Position numbers and translations under genes: made by a program. Shown in pieces: positions 46,401-57,800 of a stretch of 64,000 bases of DNA; the first letter of the stretch is position 1; each line of letters begins with the position of its first letter. The stretch is taken from assembly GCF_000524195.1 (NCBI RefSeq), contig NW_020170460.1, positions 278,325 to 342,324 of the forward strand, read 5' to 3'. The stretch is from Echinococcus granulosus. Lineage: Eukaryota; Platyhelminthes; Cestoda; Cyclophyllidea; Taeniidae. The notes beneath the pieces are model-generated. The model was not told the DNA's origin, did not search any database, and worked only from the letters and a program-made list of their open reading frames with translations.

Positions 46401-48131
46401 AACCCACCATTTTCGTAAAGCGAGGCAAGAAGGGAGGCCCATTCAACACGAAACTCGTTGGCTCCAGTGAGAGAACCGTCACCACCGATGACAACAAGAT
46501 TGTGAATGCCATGCTTCACCATGTTAAGTGCCGCCTTCTCACGGCCTGCCCTATCGCGAAAATCCTTGCAACGCGCCGAACCGATCACCGTGCCTCCCTA
46601 TAAATGTTTAAGACGAATAGGTTTAGTAGGTGGATTGCTTTTGATTATTATGTACGAAATGACTCATTGAAGAACTCGCCATTTCTCAAATTTACAGGCA
46701 TAAATGATGGTATCTTGGTAAGATGTGGCTTAAAGAATTTATACGCATCGCCATGAGTGAAAGCATGTCTGCTAAAAGAGATGATAGTGAATTTAGGGTA
46801 ATGAAGTCTACACTTACAACAGAATTCAAGTCAAATAATTTTCGTTGTTTGAGACATGAATGATGACAATTCCGATTTAAATAGTCTTGCTTTTGCGGTG
46901 CTTGTTAGAGAGGTAAATCAACACGAATTCCTAAACACTTTTTACGACTCCGAGCTCGATTCTAAGGCGACCCTCAAAGTGAGGAACCAATCTAGAAGAA
47001 AGATCATAACTACTGGATCAGATGATGAACTGACGTGAGTTTTCAGATAAGTTGATGAAATTTTCTGAATTGGATTTATCTACACCTTGATGTGCCACTG
47101 TACGAAAACTATTTAGCTGAAAGGAATGGTAGGAGGTAGATCTTTGTAAATGAAACCTACGTTCACAGAAGAGTTAAAATAACTAGAAATTAAATCTTGC
47201 TGTGACCCAAAAAATTAGCATTATTTTTTTATGACGCTGAAGAAATGTGAAAAATAATTGCCCTCCGAGCAATCTTTTAGCAATACACACTTTGGTTTAA
47301 TGTGGTCATAAACTGATAACGAAAACATGTCACATGCTTGTGACGCTGGTAACGAACACGTTAAATAAGGTGCCGAGGTTACCAAAAAGAAAACAGAGGA
47401 AAATCAGTCGCAGATAATCTCGTCAACTTTTAGGGGAATTTAATGGTACATCGACCGGTGATTTCAACTGATCAATAAAAAAAAGGAAAGATGGTAATCC
47501 AAGCATTACCACCTAAAAATTAACCGAAACAGATTTCTTGAAAATAAATACTATGAAATAAAAGAGCAATTATAGGTTGCCAGTCTCAGTAACACGTAAA
47601 TCTTGCTAATATACAGAGACACACTGAACAGAGGCCATACCAGTTGCATGATACCGGAAACATCAGCCCATGTCGCCTCTCTGATGTTTTTGCCCCCATC
47701 CACAAGGCCCTGATAGCCCTCCTTGACAAAGAAGACGCGACATCCACAGTAGAGACCCATTCGCACGACAGCGCGGATGGCCGAGTTCATCCCTTGAGCG
47801 TCTCCACCACTGCTCAGCACTGCGATCGACTTGCCCGAGAATTGGCCCTTAGCCACGTACTTACCCTCCATACCCGGAAAAGCCACCGTGGATCGGCGGT
47901 CAAACCTGTGGGAAGAGGGAATAGAGAGACGCTTAATGAACAGTACATCAAAAAGAGTAAATTAGCTGAGTCAGTAGTATGCGATCTAATCACGCTTAGA
48001 ACTCCGCAGGTCAAAATACAGGGGAAGAGGATGCGGTGCGAAAAGGAGGACAGGGAAAAGCATCGCGAATTGCACATATAGAGACATTGATTAGAACTTA
48101 CGAACGCCGTGTTGAATTATCGAACTCCTGA
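34239..48131 (-). CDS. PFK: ATP-dependent 6-phosphofructokinase, eukaryotic two-domain type
   Basis: Cytosolic enzyme that phosphorylates fructose 6-phosphate to fructose 1,6-bisphosphate, the committed and main control step of glycolysis. Exons in coding order: 48102-48131, 47641-47905, 46408-46597, 45865-46184, 45074-45394, 43694-43758, 43128-43197, 42181-42398, 39650-39893, 36236-36546, 35695-35825, 34239-34462. All are GT-AG with matching phases, giving about 796 residues plus a missing start. The N-terminal catalytic half has [36 protein letters not shown], the active-site [32 protein letters not shown] and GHVQRGG. The C-terminal regulatory half has [47 protein letters not shown] and [14 protein letters not shown]. 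Residues that bind fructose 2,6-bisphosphate in other animal PFKs appear present, so that regulation is likely. The first coding exon was not identified. Confidence 0.98.
35695..35825 (-). CDS. PFK: PFK exon: QQGG motif
   Basis: Acceptor tcctcgcag (phase 2), donor gtaagtct (phase 1). It encodes [20 protein letters not shown], matching NVLGHMQQGGSPTPFDR. Confidence 0.97.
36236..36546 (-). CDS. PFK: PFK exon: C-half core
   Basis: Acceptor gacttccag (phase 0), donor gttcgtta (phase 2). It encodes [40 protein letters not shown] and [20 protein letters not shown]. Confidence 0.97.
36547..39649 (-). other. PFK intron (3.1 kb) between the C-half core and effector-site exons
   Basis: No additional PFK exon is missing here, since the flanking exons join directly in the family alignment. 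It contains a G16 run at 36890-36905 and short GATA/GACA-like simple repeats near 36560-36640. Nothing coding recognised. Confidence 0.7.
36890..36905. repeat. G16 homopolymer
   Basis: Sixteen consecutive G on the plus strand, hence a C run in the PFK pre-mRNA intron. Confidence 0.9.
39650..39893 (-). CDS. PFK: PFK exon: effector-site region
   Basis: Acceptor ctcttcgcag (phase 2), donor gtgagttt (phase 0). It encodes [20 protein letters not shown] and [20 protein letters not shown], part of the fructose 2,6-bisphosphate site of animal PFKs. Confidence 0.97.
39894..42180 (-). other. PFK intron (2.3 kb)
   Basis: Between the regulatory-half start and the effector-site exon. No coding or repeat homology recognised. 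Confidence 0.65.
42181..42398 (-). CDS. PFK: PFK exon: start of C-terminal regulatory half
   Basis: Acceptor actttccag (phase 0), donor gtgagttg (phase 2). It encodes [34 protein letters not shown] and [10 protein letters not shown]. Confidence 0.97.
43082..43112. repeat. Perfect 10-base-pair hairpin near a PFK splice donor
   Basis: ACCTTCTAGC (43082-43091) and GCTAGAAGGT (43103-43112) are exact inverted copies around an 11-base loop. In the PFK transcript the stem begins about 15 bases after the donor at 43127. Confidence 0.75.
43128..43197 (-). CDS. PFK: PFK exon: inter-domain linker, second part
   Basis: A 70-base exon, acceptor gtttcgtag (phase 2), donor gtgggttt (phase 0). It encodes [18 protein letters not shown], equivalent to SFMNNWEVYKLLAHVRPP. 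Confidence 0.95.
43694..43758 (-). CDS. PFK: PFK exon: inter-domain linker, first part
   Basis: A 65-base exon, acceptor tttcctag (phase 0), donor gtacgtct (phase 2). It encodes [20 protein letters not shown], matching the [20 protein letters not shown] linker of mammalian PFK. Confidence 0.95.
43759..45073 (-). other. PFK intron (1.3 kb)
   Basis: No feature recognised; overlapping short frames near 44152-44475 on both strands have no homology. Confidence 0.6.
45074..45394 (-). CDS. PFK: PFK exon: substrate-binding end of N-half
   Basis: Acceptor tcgtcaacag and donor gtaggtag, both phase 0. It encodes [34 protein letters not shown] and [15 protein letters not shown], the fructose 6-phosphate-contacting Glu, Arg and His regions. 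Confidence 0.97.
45865..46184 (-). CDS. PFK: PFK exon: catalytic centre
   Basis: Acceptor tttcgacacag (phase 1) and donor gtgggtaa (phase 0). It encodes [20 protein letters not shown] with the catalytic aspartates, [20 protein letters not shown] and [11 protein letters not shown]. Confidence 0.97.
46408..46597 (-). CDS. PFK: PFK exon: nucleotide-binding loop
   Basis: Acceptor aacatttatag (phase 0) and donor gtgggttc (phase 1). It encodes [20 protein letters not shown] and [17 protein letters not shown]. It directly continues MQL to match the human stretch [17 protein letters not shown]. Confidence 0.97.
46598..47640 (-). other. PFK intron (1.0 kb) hosting the antisense frame
   Basis: AT-rich. 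Apart from the plus-strand frame at 46856-47035, nothing is recognised. Confidence 0.6.
46856..47035 (+). CDS. Possible first coding exon of an antisense gene inside a PFK intron
   Basis: An ATG with G at -3, and an in-frame TGA just upstream, opens a hydrophilic frame of 60 residues starting [20 protein letters not shown]. It ends ITTGSDDEL and then AC before the consensus donor gtgagttt at 47036 (phase 2). If unspliced, TGA follows at once. It does not match the phase of the first visible CDS-gene exon (phase 0), so a further exon would be needed to join them. Protein not recognised; it could be chance. Confidence 0.3.
47641..47905 (-). CDS. PFK: PFK exon: N-half ATP-binding start
   Basis: Acceptor cttcccacag (phase 2) and donor gtatggcc (phase 0). 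It encodes [20 protein letters not shown], then [15 protein letters not shown] up to SGIMQL. Confidence 0.97.
48102..48131 (-). CDS. PFK: PFK: 30-base N-terminal microexon
   Basis: Acceptor ccttttttag and donor gtaagttc, phase 2 on both sides. It encodes QEFDNSTRR and joins to [15 protein letters not shown]. Its length is a multiple of three, so it can be skipped without changing frame. It lies N-terminal to the catalytic domain, where PFK termini vary. Confidence 0.7.
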
Positions 48132-48236
48132 CTAAAAAAGGTGAAGGAGCATGCACATGTGCATAACAGATGTTAACAAAAGCTTCGAGCAGGCATTTAA
48201 TAAGGTTAATATGAGGCCTAAAAGGAAAATGCATAC

Positions 48237-48267
48237 CTCTTATACGCCGCATCATGAGACGAGTAAT
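48237..48267 (-). CDS. PFK: PFK: candidate 31-base upstream microexon
   Basis: It lies between tacgcttttag and gtatgcat. Read in phase 1-in and phase 2-out it gives YSSHDAAYK and joins the next microexon as KSQEFDNS without a stop. Support is only splice consensus and phase; it could be chance. Confidence 0.35.
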
Positions 48268-51200
48268 CTAAAAGCGTAATTATGAAGACAAATAACAAGA
48301 ACCGAAAAAGGCGGCCAAGTTTTTAAGTCTATATAAGATTTCGTGATGCAGCAAAACTTCAAAATGACACAATGCTCTGGGAAATGAAAATCCATGCACG
48401 AAAATTAGATGACGTTGAAGGAAAATAAGTTCCGCTGCGCTACAATCCAAAAAACAAGTAGAACAACAAAGCTACTTCAGACCTGAGTACCTTAAAATAA
48501 GAAAAAGAAAGTCTAGCAAATTGTTTCTTAAGTGGGCTTTATGAATGTGGATTTTTTACCACAAAAGAGGCGAATAGTTAAACTTAGGGCTTGAAATAAA
48601 CCCCAAAATGTTGGCAGTAATAAGAAGCGCACCATGCATTGACATTTTGGCTGCCATGGCGTCTTTGAGCAACAGTCCAAAACCTGACAACCCCAAACTT
48701 CACTGAAGAACGCGCCGAAGTAATCGTCACGTACGAGAAGGCGATTCTTGGAATAATTTATGCTGATAAAGTAAAACAAGCACCCTATTCACAGGGTAAA
48801 GAGAATTATGTAATGTAATTAAAAAAGTTACTTATTGAAAATTTGTTTTATTTTAGGTTTGCCATGCAATGATTGCTGAGTCTATAAAGATGGGAGACAG
48901 GAGAAAGAAAAGAATTATCTTATGTTTCGGACTAACAGCTAACTTTGAGCTGTCATCTGCAGTCTAAAAGCAACCGTAAAAATGTTTGAGCAGGCTCATG
49001 GTACAAATGATTAAAAGACATTTGCGTTCCTCTTGGTGTTTAGCCAGATATATTCCATAATTTGGACCAAACATAAACTCAGTAAATTTTCTTTAATAGC
49101 ATTTAAGTGGCTCTATGGAGAAGCTATTTATGATGTGGGACGGATCCACGCACTTAACCTTCGGTTTACCCGCACCTTATTTTGGTTCCGTTTGAGAAAT
49201 GCCTGCTAGTAAACTTTTACATTGTTGACATGCAAATCCTAATACATACTTGTGGCTTTTGCCGAAATTGGGAAGTCAAGTGTTCTCTTGGGCATCAGTA
49301 ATTATTTTGTTTCTCATTTGGTATTTTTTGTAAATGTTAAACACCATGCAAAATTTCGTTTTCTCAGCTTAGGTTGTAAGGCCAGTGTGTCATCTTTAAT
49401 GTTATTTCATTAATGCATGCTTTTTATTTCTGGTCTTTTTTAAATAGCCTTCCTTCTTTGCCGTACGCTTGAAATGCCTATTTGTGCATTAATGTGATTG
49501 GTTGGTGGCAGGTGGTGTCAGTTCAATTTGTCTCCAAATGGTTGAGGGTTCCCCTGTATTGACTCGTAGACGGCACTCGGTAATCTCTTAATGTTTATGA
49601 ATTATTCGTTTTCCGTTTTTTGCCTCCTACTCAGGACCATATTTTGGCTCAACACTTCTTTTTTCAGGGGATTATTATGGACCGTTCTCTGTGGTAGATA
49701 ATTGCTTAATTTAATTTCCGCACACATCACTTACCTTTTTTAAAGTTTTTCTCCATGGTAATTGCTCATGCTTTCGGCTGCTTATCATACTTTTATATGT
49801 GAAGCATAAAAGGCTTTCTATACGCATCTTGATGTTCAATGGTTGTCCTTTTGTATCAGTAATTATCCTTGTTTCTGTTACTACCTGCCCTTATCTAGTT
49901 TTTAATAGCTGTTTATTGAACAATGTATTTGCGCATGAAAAGTTACGCCTTATTTGAGAGGAGAGTTTGAGTTTCTTAGAATGATAGGCGACTCAAACCT
50001 TACTTGACATTTAAGGAAATTATAGGCTTTTTCATGCACTACAAAACTCTTTATCCCCTTTCTTGTCTATTGTAAGCCTCTACAGCTGCCCTAGCGACTG
50101 ATACCTGAGTAAGCTCCCTGCACCAATACCTATTTTTAATGGTCGTTCTGGCCCGATTTTTTGTACCTGATCATTCCTTTCTACGAAATGTTGCTAATTC
50201 TTACGAATCCTTGGCCATGACCATTATTGACTAGTTTGAAGTGCTGGGCTTTGGTATTTTCAATGAATGGTTTTTCCAACAATGCCAAAAAATGTCTCTG
50301 GAATATGTTTTTCATTCTTTTTCTTTTCATAAGACGAGATTTCGGTTTATGCTGATGATATTAGACAAAGATTCTTGAACAAGTTCCGGTCGCTCACGAA
50401 GTTCTACGTCTTGTATTTGCAAATTTCCCGGTTTTTAGTTGACTATATAGTCTTTATCGGTGAATGTCTTCATTTAATGCGTGTTGTGGATGGTGTGATC
50501 TGTTCTATTTCCTTTTCGTAGTATTTCTTTGTTTGTAAAATCTGCAGCTTTTTTTTCAGTTGACCTTGCATGAATTCCACCCTAGTGGGTTTAAATGGGT
50601 TATCCTCAAAAATACTGGAAAATCCTTACAGATAAACAATTGAGGCATTTTTGTGTTCCCTTAATTTCATTGTTTGATGATACCAATAGTTATACGATTA
50701 CATTTCCTTCGTTACTGGTTGTGCTTTTCCCCCCTATAATAATAAGGGAAATTATCTTCAAATACCTTAAGGTTGGTTTAGACTTAGCAAGTGTAAATAG
50801 ATTATTTCCAAATATTCCCAATTATTTCTGTGAAAAAATGTACATTGTTTCACCTACATCGTATTTATATTTTGGATGTTACATCTGGCTTCTACAATAG
50901 GACATTTGTGCCCTTCACAAAATGGTGCTTTTGAGTGCCGATGAATTCTTCCTCGTTATTAACCTTTTTTTACTTATCTTCATCGCCATGGTTTATGGTG
51001 AGTCCTTGCAAATTTGTCAAAAGTAGGAGCATATCTTTATCTGAATGTTTTTTTTCCATACCCCCTTGTATCTTCTCATTCTTGCCATTATTATAGATCT
51101 AGACATAGTGTAAAGGCAAAATTTTGGGGTGAAAATCCATATGTCTATAATTGAAATGGCGTTGTCATTCCTGCGCCTAAATTTAGGTGTTAAGGCATTA

Positions 51201-51525
51201 TGATGCCCCATTAAGAAGCAGCATAATGCTTAAATAATTAATACTTATCAGTTTTCACCTAGAGGTAACATTTCTATAGAGGGCTAAGTAGTTGTCGGCT
51301 TTCGCACACAATTTCGAGGTGTCGTAGTTACCCCAATGTTGCATTATTGAGCGATCCTAGCAATGGAATGAAACTTGTTGACACACTGGTGTCTGGGCAT
51401 CACATTCTTCCTTTTATGCCAACAGCTGGCGTTATTAAACATTGGGGCCTCCAGGGATGAGCCACACAGAGAGTTAAGTAGAGTGGTTGGCCTTTCTGCT
51501 TAACATTCCCTTCTTTTTGCGTCAG
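48268..51525. other. Divergent region between PFK and the CDP-DAG synthase gene
   Basis: Should contain the PFK first exon and promoter (leftward) and the missing CDS-gene 5' exon(s) and promoter (rightward). No convincing ATG exon was found for either. 48800-51400 is AT-rich, with long T runs on the plus strand. A plus-strand frame at 50595-50900 has no homology. Confidence 0.55.
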
Positions 51526-51840
51526 CCACACGATGACACAAACGCTGAGACAACTACCCCCAGCACCGCTGCTGCTGCCCCCGCGCCACCACGCACCGGT
51601 GACTACTCTTCCGCCGACGAAGCCATAGAGACGCCCCTTGCGAGTGACCTTGATATCGAACCGAATGTGGCGGAGAAGGTGCCTCATGGCTCCGACCACG
51701 TGCCCGTCTTCCTCGAGACATCCGTGGCGGGCCTCTCGCCGCGTCTCACCAATTGCATTGTGCGTCTCTTCATGTCCATCGTCATGATTGGTGGTTTCCT
51801 CTTTCTCATCTACCTGGGCCCGCTTGCTCTGGTGCTACTG
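51526..51840 (+). CDS. CDS1: CDP-DAG synthase exon: N-terminal region and first membrane segment
   Basis: Acceptor tttttgcgtcag, donor gtaggttc, phase 0 on both sides, 105 codons. It begins [20 protein letters not shown], a disordered acidic/Ser-rich stretch, then [20 protein letters not shown] and the first membrane helix. No in-frame ATG precedes the acceptor. Confidence 0.93.
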
Positions 51841-54800
51841 GTAGGTTCACGTTAGCTTCATTTTTTATGCATGCATCAGTTTTGCATTTCTCAGCTCTTT
51901 TGTGCATCTAAATACGCCTAATTATGCTTCTTTAAAGAATCATTTCATTATGCCTCAAAATAAGGAACAAATTAGCAACTGTTCACGTGATATAGTTTAC
52001 ATCTGAGCCGGTAGCTAAAATTACTAAGCCATTCTACTCCCCTACCTTGATTCGTATCAGTTCACACATTATTTTTGGGTCGTTAACTTCTTTAAATATT
52101 GCTGATTCACTTACCTGTCGTTTGCTGGTGTGTATATTAGCTTGTTTTTGAGATTAAACGAGATTTATCAACCAGTATACTGTTTTTTATTAGTCGTCCT
52201 AATTGTCCTGCCTGTAATTAGAAACCAATTTTCTTTTGCCCCTTAACCTAGCCGGGTAAGTTCGAAATGTCCAATCCTGTTGTGCCGGTGACGACACCAA
52301 GCCTTTCGATGAAGTTACATATTCTTTTAACGATACACTTGAGTGACGCTGCTTCTGGACCGATTATAGATTTTTCCATTAGAATTGCCTTGTACATGCG
52401 AGTTCAAAGTTGACATTTGCCAATTGGTTTCTGACGTGGTGTCGCTGATGCATTGGTACAAGCTGGGACACTGACCCTCAAATTACCTAGTGCATCCACT
52501 TTAGTCTTTCTTCAAAACAATAACTCAGGGGATGATAATATCGCAAAAAGTAGTTCAATCTCTCATGATAAATTATTCAGCTTCTACATCTTTTGGAGAC
52601 TGTGACACGATCAGAGATGAGTGTAATGGTAAATCCAAATCTTATCCATAATTACATCTTGTCTCAGAACTAACTTTGTGCCACAAATAGCTAATTGTGT
52701 AATTAGTAGCCCAATGCATTTCCAAAACCGAATAGATTATAAGCTGTTATTTAGCTATTGTACCCAGCAGATCTATTCAAAAAGTTCCTGATTGTTATTA
52801 GATTGGTAACCGCTCCACGGCCTTGGTATGTGATCTCGGTCAGACCCGCATACTTCACTTGGTGTACTTGTAAAATCGGTTAAGTCTGAAAGGCCCGATT
52901 GAAAAATCTTGCTTTGTGTTAGGCCTCCGTTTGGGAGCCATTGGCCGAGTTCTTTTGAATCGTCTGATTATTGTTAGATTGGTAACTGCCCACAGCATCT
53001 TTATGTGCTGTCAGTTAGATTCGCGTCCATTGGCATTTATTTTAATGAATGCAAGTAAGAAGCGGTATAGCGATGGATGTAATCTTGACAGCAGTTTGAA
53101 TCCTAATCTCCTTCTCATAAGGGTTAGTCCAATCTTTGGCAGTCGTGCAATTTCTCGGTCTCTTTTTTTTCCCATGAATTCACATAGGACATTATTTAGC
53201 TGTACCGAGTAATTTGTACACAACAGAACTTGCGTTTACTTAAGCAATACTAAATTGAATCTGTTCATTTTTTTCCACACTTAAATGCCAATGCAGATGT
53301 ACTTTTTGTAAGTTTTGCAAAGGTGCTAAAGCTAGAGTAGCCACGCAAATTCAAACGTGCTACCTTGAAATTACTGACAGGCATGCGACTTTGGCAGAGA
53401 AATTTGAAGTGAAATCCTGGATTTCAAGTTCGTAGCCATTGAAAAAATCAATCATTCAGTCTTCATTAATATTGATGCTAAGACAGGTGGTTTATGGTCA
53501 AATGACATGATTTCGTTTTTTCAAATAAAACAGTGGGTTTAGGGGTTTATGTGATGCCAGACAAAAGTGTTTCGATTTACATCAGGAGTACTTCGTGCTT
53601 ACGCATTTCAAATCTACCTGCTTTTTGTAAGTCAATTTGCCTCAATTTCCATAGAGTAATGTCGGTTTTTGCTACAAAAGTTTAGCTTATTGCGCTTTCC
53701 ATGGGCGCTTAGTTCACCGATTGATAAAGCCCTTTTTAAGCGTGATTAAGAATACCGTTGTTTGAGGTAACGTTATCATAGACACACCCGCATTGAATAC
53801 ATTTGTTTAAAATTGAGATGAAAGCCTTTTTTACTACGGTTCAGGAAGTAGAATTGAAAGCTGCATGCCAAGAAAACGTGACACCAGTCCGTTTGCAAAA
53901 AGTTTAGCAAATACTGCGACTACCTCCACGAGTCAAACTTTTGATTTGTTTGAGTGGCGTTGTCATCACAGTATGCCCCAAGCCCCATTTCTTGTTATTT
54001 TGTGATACTCTTGCCGTCATTGGCTTAAAGCTGTTTAAGGTAGGGCGAGAAACTAATTCATCTTGCTACATTTTGTGCTCATTTGATTGCTGATTCATTT
54101 TTTGGAGGTGTAGGCAACGTTTTAACCTTAGAATCTGTTAGATTTTCACAATCTGCCTCTGCCAGCTCCATTTTTTCCCAAACAGAATAAACATGCGCGA
54201 CTGAGTTAATGGGAATCTCTACAATTCAACCAAGTCTGCATATTTGTCTAGGAACTTCTACCAACACCTATTGGCTTCAAACCAAGTCTGGTTCCAGTTT
54301 TTTAAAAAAAATCCAGAAACATTGCCCTCTGCTAACATCTTTCAAGTCCATTTTCCTCAATTTGTCTTCGTTTACTTTGCTGATACATGGTGATTGGGAA
54401 TTTGTTAGATTTCAACCCATGATAGGCAAGTACGATGCGGTGTAAGTAATTTCCTTGATTGATAGAGGTAACAAATTTTCTTTTCACAACGAGTAAGTAT
54501 AAAGGTGGAAGCAGAAATTTAAAATAGGTCCTTTGCGCACGTTTGTTTTTGGTTCGCTAGTTTACTTTAAAGTTGGTGCTGTTAAAATAATGAATCAACT
54601 CCTCAAAACAGCAAAATTTCTCCAGGTAAGTGTCGTTGCTAGCCTTAAATGGAGATACGGTGGACACTCCTAACCATAGTCACGTATGTATCGCTCCGGT
54701 TTTCTTACCCAAACTAGTAATTTACATTTTTTGATACTTTCAATTCGAAGGAATTCAAACGGTTTATTAAGGAAAAAGGTGTCATTACGAAAACTAAACT

Positions 54801-57800
54801 TTTGGCTTGTGATGATCGACTGCCCTTTGAGATAACTCGTGGAGAAAGTGTTAAAAGTGCAGTATGAAAATCCCGCACTATCTGGAAGGCCCTCTCTTTG
54901 TCCAATCCTCACCACAAAGACGGTTCGGCTCGCTAATGCGGAACTCTGATAAAGTATTTCAATCTGGGTCGATTCATTCCTTCTTCTACGTGTCCTCTAA
55001 GCGAATTTCAAAGGGCATTAGTAATTTCTTCTAACCTGTGTATATCTATTGTGAACCATCATCACACCTAAGTAGAATTGGAAGGAGATAGTTTCTGCAT
55101 CTCATCTTAACGCTTTGGAGATGAGATACTGTTCTCAGAACTCCCTCCTTCAAATACCTCTCATCCGATCAGCAACAGATGGTAGTAGCAGAATATTTTG
55201 GTGCCAAACTAGCCTTCCTCCTCCTATTTTGGTATGGTTGTTTCCAGATTCTCAGAGAAATATCGTTCTCTGATGTTATGATGTTTTGGCTGTTCTAATA
55301 TGACACCGATTCTTAAGAAAATCGGACATCTCTTTTATTGTTTTAAACTAAATCACTGTGTTCTGGACACGCCTAGGTGTAAATCGCGAGGCCGGGGTCG
55401 GGTAAGGGATCCAAGAGGTCCTACAGACGTGACTCCGGTAGCAAAATTGTTAACTCGACTTCGAAGGCTAGAACGGAGTAAATACGCCAATTTCTTGATA
55501 TTGGCTGTATAGTTCTGACGGATACCTCCCTTAATCCGCCTAACCCAAATTTTCAGTCGTACTTGATGTTCAGCGAACTTGTAGTGGATGTGGACCGGTA
55601 GTACTGTGCTTTCCTTTTTTTTCAGGTGCTGTGTCTGCAGTTGGCGTGTTTCAAGGAGCTCATTCACATTGGCCATGTGGTCTACCGGACGCACAATCTA
55701 CCGTGGTTTCGCACACTTTCCTGGATGTTTCTCTTCACCTCCAACTACTTCCTCTTTGGCGAGAGTCTTATTGGACGCTTTCGTATCCTCCTAGCCAAGG
55801 AAGTGAGTCCAACACGTCTCTTTGCTCCCACCTCTGAACTCTTGCTCTACATCCATCAAGAGTCCTCTAATTTACCTCTGAATGAGGCGAATAAACTAAG
55901 TCGGGACCTTTAAATATGTAAAGGACGGAAAACAGCGAATTTTAAGTAGAATCAGCATTCAGTACTGTTATGCTGTAGTTCTCTCCATACATAGCTATGG
56001 GGAGGAGTTATCCGTAGGCTGAACCATCCCAAAACAACCTGCAATAAATAATTGGAATTCTCCCCCCAGGGAGATCTGGCTCTTGTGCAGTTTCACGACA
56101 GGTTATAGTTTGATCAAGAGTTTCTCACGCTGGCCGTTAGTTGTTTGCTGAATTCTACTGCCTACGGGCGTCACTTGAATCCCTACATTATTCAAACGTC
56201 TTACTGCTTCTGAGCGTCTCCTTATCATACTTTGCTATTTTAGGAGCTTTCTATAGGAGTAGCTGTTTACGGGTTTTGCGTCTCACAAGTAAAAGCTATT
56301 TAAGGTAAATGCACACATTGCTACTGTTGCCTGCCATCTTAATGGCCTCTGTCTGAGTAGGGCTGGTCCACGATATTTGCGCCAGTCATCAAGGCTCGCG
56401 ATAGGCCATTCTTGGTATTTATAATGGGTTTTAGTATCACTTGGGCAGCATCATTTTTTACGCCTTTGAATTCAAACACCCCGGTTCGATTTGAACGCCT
56501 TTCGTAGCGTTCTTTTATAGCGGTTGAGTCTGCAACTACGATTAGCGCAGATGGAAGTTGATTTGTGAGCGATTTGGACCTTCTCATTCTATAAGGGGCG
56601 GAGGAAGTTGACCATTGATTTGTGGCAGAAGAGTATGCAAGATAGCATTCATCTCCTCCGATGTCCTGTTTTAATCGTACCAATAGTCCATCCAATAGTT
56701 TGCCTACTCCTGTTACTGTATGAGTGAATGAGGCTAAAATAAATTGACATTTTGGTAGATTTCGAATTCCTACCTATTTCCTCTAGGGAGCTAGCTACCC
56801 TCTCCTTTCTTTATCTGTCTGGGATCTATGAAGTAAAATTCACCCCGGACACATCTATATTAACAGATAACTCCTTCTTTTTCTGTAGACTTGAGGCTCC
56901 TGCCATGGGCATTCACTTCCATAGTATCTTTATGAGTGCATATCTCTCTGAGGTATCTCCACGTGTATGACCTCTTGGGGCTCCTGTTTCTAATGAGAAA
57001 CTGGTTCTTGTTTGGGAAGATTATCATATTCTCATTCCGACTTAAAGTTTAGTAGTGCTTGTCCAAATTTCTCTGCAAGTCAAGCTGTGCTTGACAAAAT
57101 CAGCGTTGTCTGATTTCACAAAACTGACTCTCAAATTTGGGTACCACATTAACTAATGCAACCACATGTCTATCCCGGTTCAATTAAATGCAATGATTGT
57201 GTAATGGAGCGAAATTAGGGAATTTTTATAAGAAACTTTACTTTTGCACCTCTTCACCTCCCTCTTCTAAAGTAACAAACCACTTGGGTTATCTTTGAAT
57301 GTGTATTACTCAACAAACGTGCGAATTCAAAAGTATCTTTACTATCGATGCACAGAAAGACTGGGAGTATCTTGATCAAATCGTCGAAGACTGTTGGGAG
57401 TTTACGCGGTTAAACAGGTATCATTTTGTTGGACTGTATTTCTTTATAGGACCGGTATTCTCTGTGTCCTTGACCTTATCAAGAGTTAGCAGTTTGCTTC
57501 TTTGAACTTTTCATAGATGTACTATGGAAGTTGTTCTGATCAAATGTAACCCGAAATGGGTACCTCGAGATCCATTCTCTAGTCTTGAATACTCCATGTT
57601 CCTACGATTGGTGCTTTTCTCTCCCTGTGTGTTTTACCTTGAAACGCTAATATCTTGTCGGAGGCACGGACCTCTCTCCTGCTTTCGGTACAGATTGCAT
57701 TACTTCCATTATCCAGTCCGCTCGTTAGCAAGTTGATGGCTGCGTTTGTATATGCTCGCTTAATTAACAATCTAGCGTTCATGCGTATCTGCCATGGCAA

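Noticed and set aside
47644..48081. 145-codon plus-strand frame
   Set aside because: It is the antisense shadow of a PFK exon.
48528..48779. Minus-strand frame upstream of PFK considered as its first exon
   Set aside because: Hydrophobic and Cys-rich, with no consensus donor in the required phase.
50340..50520. VYADDI, resembling a LINE reverse transcriptase YADD motif
   Set aside because: Only six residues match. The flanking frame shows no reverse-transcriptase blocks before or after.
55353..55694. 113-codon minus-strand frame
   Set aside because: Overlaps the antisense of a clear CDP-DAG synthase exon; no homology of its own.
57299..57418. Plus-strand frame ending at CAG followed by gtatca, considered as a nested exon
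   Set aside because: No clear acceptor or partner exon, and no homology.
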